Assembly: GCA_029851415.1 (NCBI GenBank) | Contig: CM056742.1 | Coordinates: forward strand, 12,317,736 to 12,381,735 | Reading direction: 5' to 3' | Source: Eretmocerus hayati | Taxonomy: Eukaryota; Arthropoda; Insecta; Hymenoptera; Aphelinidae | DNA: 64,000 nt | Shown here: piece after piece, positions 61,412-64,000 of the stretch | Layout of the letters: every line of letters starts with the position of its first letter | Position numbering within the stretch: the stretch's first letter is position 1 | The notes under the pieces: generated by a model | Seen by the model: only the letters and a program-made list of their open reading frames with translations | Told to the model about the DNA's origin: nothing | The model's database searches: none | Program-made: the position numbers and the translations under genes

Positions 61412-62521
61412 CCATCAACCGGGGTAACTTTGAACACTTTTTGAAAATTTTGCTCGTAATTCCCCTGTACTTGTACGTTTTACATAATAATGGCATTATA
61501 TCTAGATTCAATTGAAAGCTTATGGTCTTAACTTTCGATCGCGTCGCAGTAGAGTCTAATCGGATAATGTTGACGAAACTTATGAGCATTTGAAAAGAGT
61601 TCAAAGTTAGACGCCTTAGTTGGGGTAACTTTGAACACTAGATTAATTAAATGTAAGATCCTCGGTAACGGATATGGTAATGCTCTGTGTCTGTCTCTAT
61701 GTGATACGCGTTTGCATTCAGAAAAGTATTATATATAACCCAAAATGAGTATAGACTCATTTTGTGTTTTCTGAAGTCGGAACAGAGGCTCAAACAATGA
61801 ATAATTTCAAGAAATCATCTGAATTGTAATTACAATCTGCATTTGAATTGAAAAATTCGCTCATACAAAGTTCTAACCTAATCCAGAAATGTTCGGTCCT
61901 CCATGATGCATAATAATTGACAGACTCAAATAGGGCATTTTAGAAATCTAATATTCCCGACCACAAATTCCTAAGATCGAGAATTATTGGAATACAAGAA
62001 TTAATTAATATGATCTAGAGTTAGCCCGATTCTCGAGCGACTACGGTTTTTTGAAGTGTTCAAAGTTATCCCATTTATCGAAAAAGCATGTATTTTCCCA
62101 TTCAAGTGTTCAAAATTACCCCGGTCTGGACAAAAAATACGCATTTTTCAGTTTTTACCCTACAAAAATTAAGTCAAGGTGAAAATATTCTATTGTAACG
62201 ATGATTCTTGAAGATATTGGTGGGAGTCGATGAAATCTAGCGCGGACTTGGATTCGCCCTGGAAGTACTCAAACGAAACCAATTGTTTGGAGCATTTTTT
62301 TTTCGGTCCCAAATCATGCTATCCGAAAAGTTTGTTGAAAACTCTCTTACAGCTGATAGAGACCCCCACATCGGTGCAAAATGTTATACACGAATACCAC
62401 CATCAAGCAAATTACTTCTCGTACCCTTGCGCATCCCTACTTTGCTGATTTCGAAAATTCAAAACTTGTACCTCGAGTTTTCAAAGTTACCCGGTCTGTT
62501 CAAAGTAACCCCGGTTGACGG
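61412..62521. mobile_element. 1.1-kb element with repeated GGGGTAACTTTGAACA motifs
   Basis: The left terminus is CCATCAACC followed by GGGGTAACTTTGAACAC. The right terminus is TGTTCAAAGTAACCCC followed by GGTTGACGG. A perfect 6-bp direct repeat, TATTTA, flanks both ends (61406-61411, 62522-62527). Internal copies of the motif occur at about 61622 (forward) and about 62057, 62106 and 62480 (inverted), giving multiple subterminal repeats. No transposase frame, so it is non-autonomous. Repeated subterminal motifs are typical transposase-binding sites. The superfamily is not assigned. Confidence 0.75.
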
Positions 62522-62672
62522 TATTTACATTTTGACTCCCTATCAAAATGTTGAGTGTCTTCTTCTCATTTACTTTGGAGGCATTTCTAAATAGCTTTTG
62601 TGCACTTCGTTCTTATTTCAATCTTGAATTTGACTTCACTATGATTTAAAAAAAAAAAATTATTTTTCACAG

Positions 62673-62841
62673 GTGACGAGACTGTGGACCTAACATCGCA
62701 CTTGGAGACGTCAGTAAATCTAGGAGAGCACGCATTTACGCAAATGCAAGGTGATCTAGATCGTCAGCGACTCCTCGGCGAGCGACCCACTGCCGATCCT
62801 CTTGCTGATATCATGCTAAAACAGATGCAACACAAAGAGCG
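62673..62841 (+). CDS. Gdap2: GDAP2 coding exon 6 (residues 271-327; linker)
   Basis: Acceptor TTTTTCACAG at 62672, donor GAGCG|GTAAGC. It completes Gly271 and encodes an acidic linker, then LGEHAFTQMQGDLDRQRLLG and ADIMLKQMQHKER up to split Arg327. HAF-x-x-M-x-GD-x-D-x-QR matches the segment before the CRAL-TRIO domain in vertebrate GDAP2. I could not find the next exon (expected to start with the family's Tyr/Arg-rich, Trp- or Leu-containing helix) in the remaining 1.16 kb, so the lipid-binding-type domain lies outside the window. Confidence 0.93.
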
Positions 62842-62954
62842 GTAAGCCGGCATCCCTCAAAGAATTTTTAAACTATTACTCTAACTGAAATTGACCCAAT
62901 CTCATAATGAGTTTCCAACTTTAAAAATAATGTTCTCAAGACCGTACATATGTA

Positions 62955-63485
62955 CAGGGCCGTGCAAAAATTAGTGGCCGCTGGGATAAAATTTCCTTTA
63001 CCTTGGAATGTTGATAAGTCGGATCCAGATGAATTTGGGAGAATAAAAAAAACATTTAGAGTTAGTGATAAAGAGGCAACTCCAGGTGCATTTCAATTTT
63101 TTTCCAACCCATCGTATTGACACGCGTAGCTGACGAAATTCCAAGAATTGTTCAAAAGAATTCTTTTTATTCGATCAAGTGTCATTTGGTCAAGTGTGAT
63201 TGGAGATAGAGCAATTTTGCAATGATCTCTTGTGTATTCTTCACGTCGTACAAGCTAAGAAGTGAGAGCTTTGAATGTAGACAGATTGGAAATTCTTGGA
63301 ATTTTATCCGCTGCTTGTGTCACTGGTAAGGGTCAGAAAAAGAATCAACCATTATACAGTATTTTCTCTCTACTTTAAAATGTTTTTTTTTTTTCATTCA
63401 CCCAAATTTATCTGGATTCGACTCATCGATGTTTGAAGAGAAAGTAAATTTCATCCTTGCGTTCACATATCTTTGCATGGTACTG
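62955..63485. mobile_element. Tc1/mariner-type MITE, palindromic, 531 bp
   Basis: TA dinucleotides flank it (62953-62954, 63486-63487). The left end is CAGGGCCGTGCAAAAAT and the right end ATCTTTGCATGGTACTG, an imperfect inverted repeat. Complementarity continues for about 110 bases (GATAAGTCGGATCCAGATGA against TCTGGATTCGACTCATC) and resumes in the centre (AAATTCCAAGAATT near 63140 against its complement near 63290). CAG...CTG ends with TA duplication fit Tc1/mariner. No transposase. It starts 113 bp after GDAP2 coding exon 6. Confidence 0.75.
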
Positions 63486-64000
63486 TAATCATCAAGCGCG
63501 TCCTTCATTTATTTGGCAGATCATTTGGATTTTTGATCTGGACGACCAGATTTGAGTACGCGAAGATTTCTCTCAATCAGTATATGTTTGTTCCAAACTC
63601 AACCCATCCGTTTTGGTATTCATTCCTAGAAGATAATATGATTTTGCTTTGATCTCACATATGTTGTGAATTATTTCAATTCCACGCAAGCGAAAAATTT
63701 ATCGGTTCGAGTATGCGAAAATTCGTGAGTGAGCTTTTCACTCATTTCAAAGCTGAAAAACCATTGAAGATCGCCCGGGTTAGGTTGCGTATAGGTGCAG
63801 TTTGATTTCCAACTATCATTCCATTATGACCACAAGTTAAAATCTAGAATACTCCAGTTCTGTCCGGTAGTCTTGAAAGGCCAAAAAATTAACCAATCTT
63901 TGGTGAGAATGAACCAGCATTCATATCGTAAATATAGAACATTCGCTCAAAGAACATCGTCTTGTCAAACTTTCATCAGAGTTCAAGTGAAGGCTTCCAA
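63486..64000. other. Start of next GDAP2 intron, nothing further seen
   Basis: AT-rich sequence to the window edge. I looked for a GDAP2 exon with the expected phase (acceptor followed by one base completing Arg327) and saw none. Confidence 0.5.

Larger units (their letters stand above)
59492..62672 (+). other. GDAP2 intron between coding exons 5 and 6 (3181 bp)
   Basis: Bounded by GTAATA and TATTTTTCACAG. It holds two adjacent TTAA-type units (59988-60401) and the 1.1-kb element at 61412-62521. That element ends 151 bp before the next exon. Confidence 0.88.
48752..62841 (+). other. GDAP2 gene, coding part (3' end beyond the window)
   Basis: Six exons join in frame with GT-AG introns to encode 326 residues plus 2 bases of codon 327. 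Order: N-terminus (1-61), macro domain (about 50-230), acidic linker, and a region ending KQMQHKER at the edge before the expected CRAL-TRIO/Sec14 domain. Family-diagnostic stretches are GDITVLRVDAIVNS, YVIHTVGPVY, IALRTVRRFLEQ, LLPLYFPR, and LPSDIGGMDGEP with PDRQIRI. These line up with animal GDAP2 rather than with MacroD or histone macroH2A. GDAP2 binds ADP-ribose-like ligands through its macro domain; loss in humans causes a recessive ataxia (SCAR27). Introns 2, 3, 5, 6 and 7 carry inverted-repeat elements. Intron 4 is only 92 bp. Confidence 0.93.

Noticed and set aside
1..64000. tRNA, rRNA or snRNA genes
   Set aside because: I found no paired A/B boxes with a cloverleaf or recognisable rRNA/snRNA sequence. 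A covariance-model scan would be needed to exclude them.
63486..64000. Next GDAP2 exon (CRAL-TRIO start)
   Set aside because: No acceptor followed by an in-phase frame resembling the family is visible before the window ends.

Overview
This window is AT-rich nuclear DNA from an animal, most likely an insect. The signs are GT-AG introns, an arthropod-type Inr/DPE promoter, many simple repeats and many short palindromic elements. I lean towards Hymenoptera, but the sequence does not settle this. I found no operons, bacterial genes, rRNA, tRNA or CRISPR array.

One protein-coding gene can be read with confidence: the 5' portion of the GDAP2 orthologue (ganglioside-induced differentiation-associated protein 2; macro domain plus CRAL-TRIO/Sec14 domain) on the + strand. 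Six coding exons lie at 48756-48940, 51916-52058, 56473-56605, 56698-56807, 59252-59491 and 62673-62841. All junctions are GT-AG and the reading frame is maintained through 326 codons plus 2 bases. They encode the N-terminus, the whole macro domain and the linker. The CRAL-TRIO part lies beyond the right edge. A candidate non-coding first exon (about 3525-3957) has an initiator, a correctly spaced DPE, an 8-codon uORF and a strong splice donor. A CTCF-like motif sits about 90 bp upstream of it. If it belongs to GDAP2, intron 1 is about 45 kb.

Layout: 1-3.4 kb, no gene seen. 3.4-4.0 kb, CTCF-like site, promoter and non-coding exon. 4-30 kb, mostly featureless intron-like DNA with simple repeats and three copies of a tiny GC-rich-core element. 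30.5-31.3 kb, an element carrying a repeated terminal motif. 34.8-35.3 kb, a near-perfect foldback. 36.3-39.3 kb, a GC-rich patch: a 1.28-kb insertion with a 13-bp target duplication, then a string of RNA-like hairpins with a three-fold repeat. 40.7-41.4 kb, a satellite-like block between two (TA)n tracts. 41.9-42.4 kb, a foldback split by a hAT-like MITE. 46.4-48.1 kb, a palindromic element split by another MITE. 48.7-64 kb, the GDAP2 coding exons, with introns full of inverted-repeat elements.

The most notable pattern is the number and variety of palindromic elements. The best is a 648-bp-arm inverted repeat inside GDAP2 intron 2, which would be transcribed as a long hairpin. The pre-mRNA could therefore be a source of dsRNA. 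No recognisable transposase or reverse transcriptase was found, so all mobile elements here look non-autonomous.
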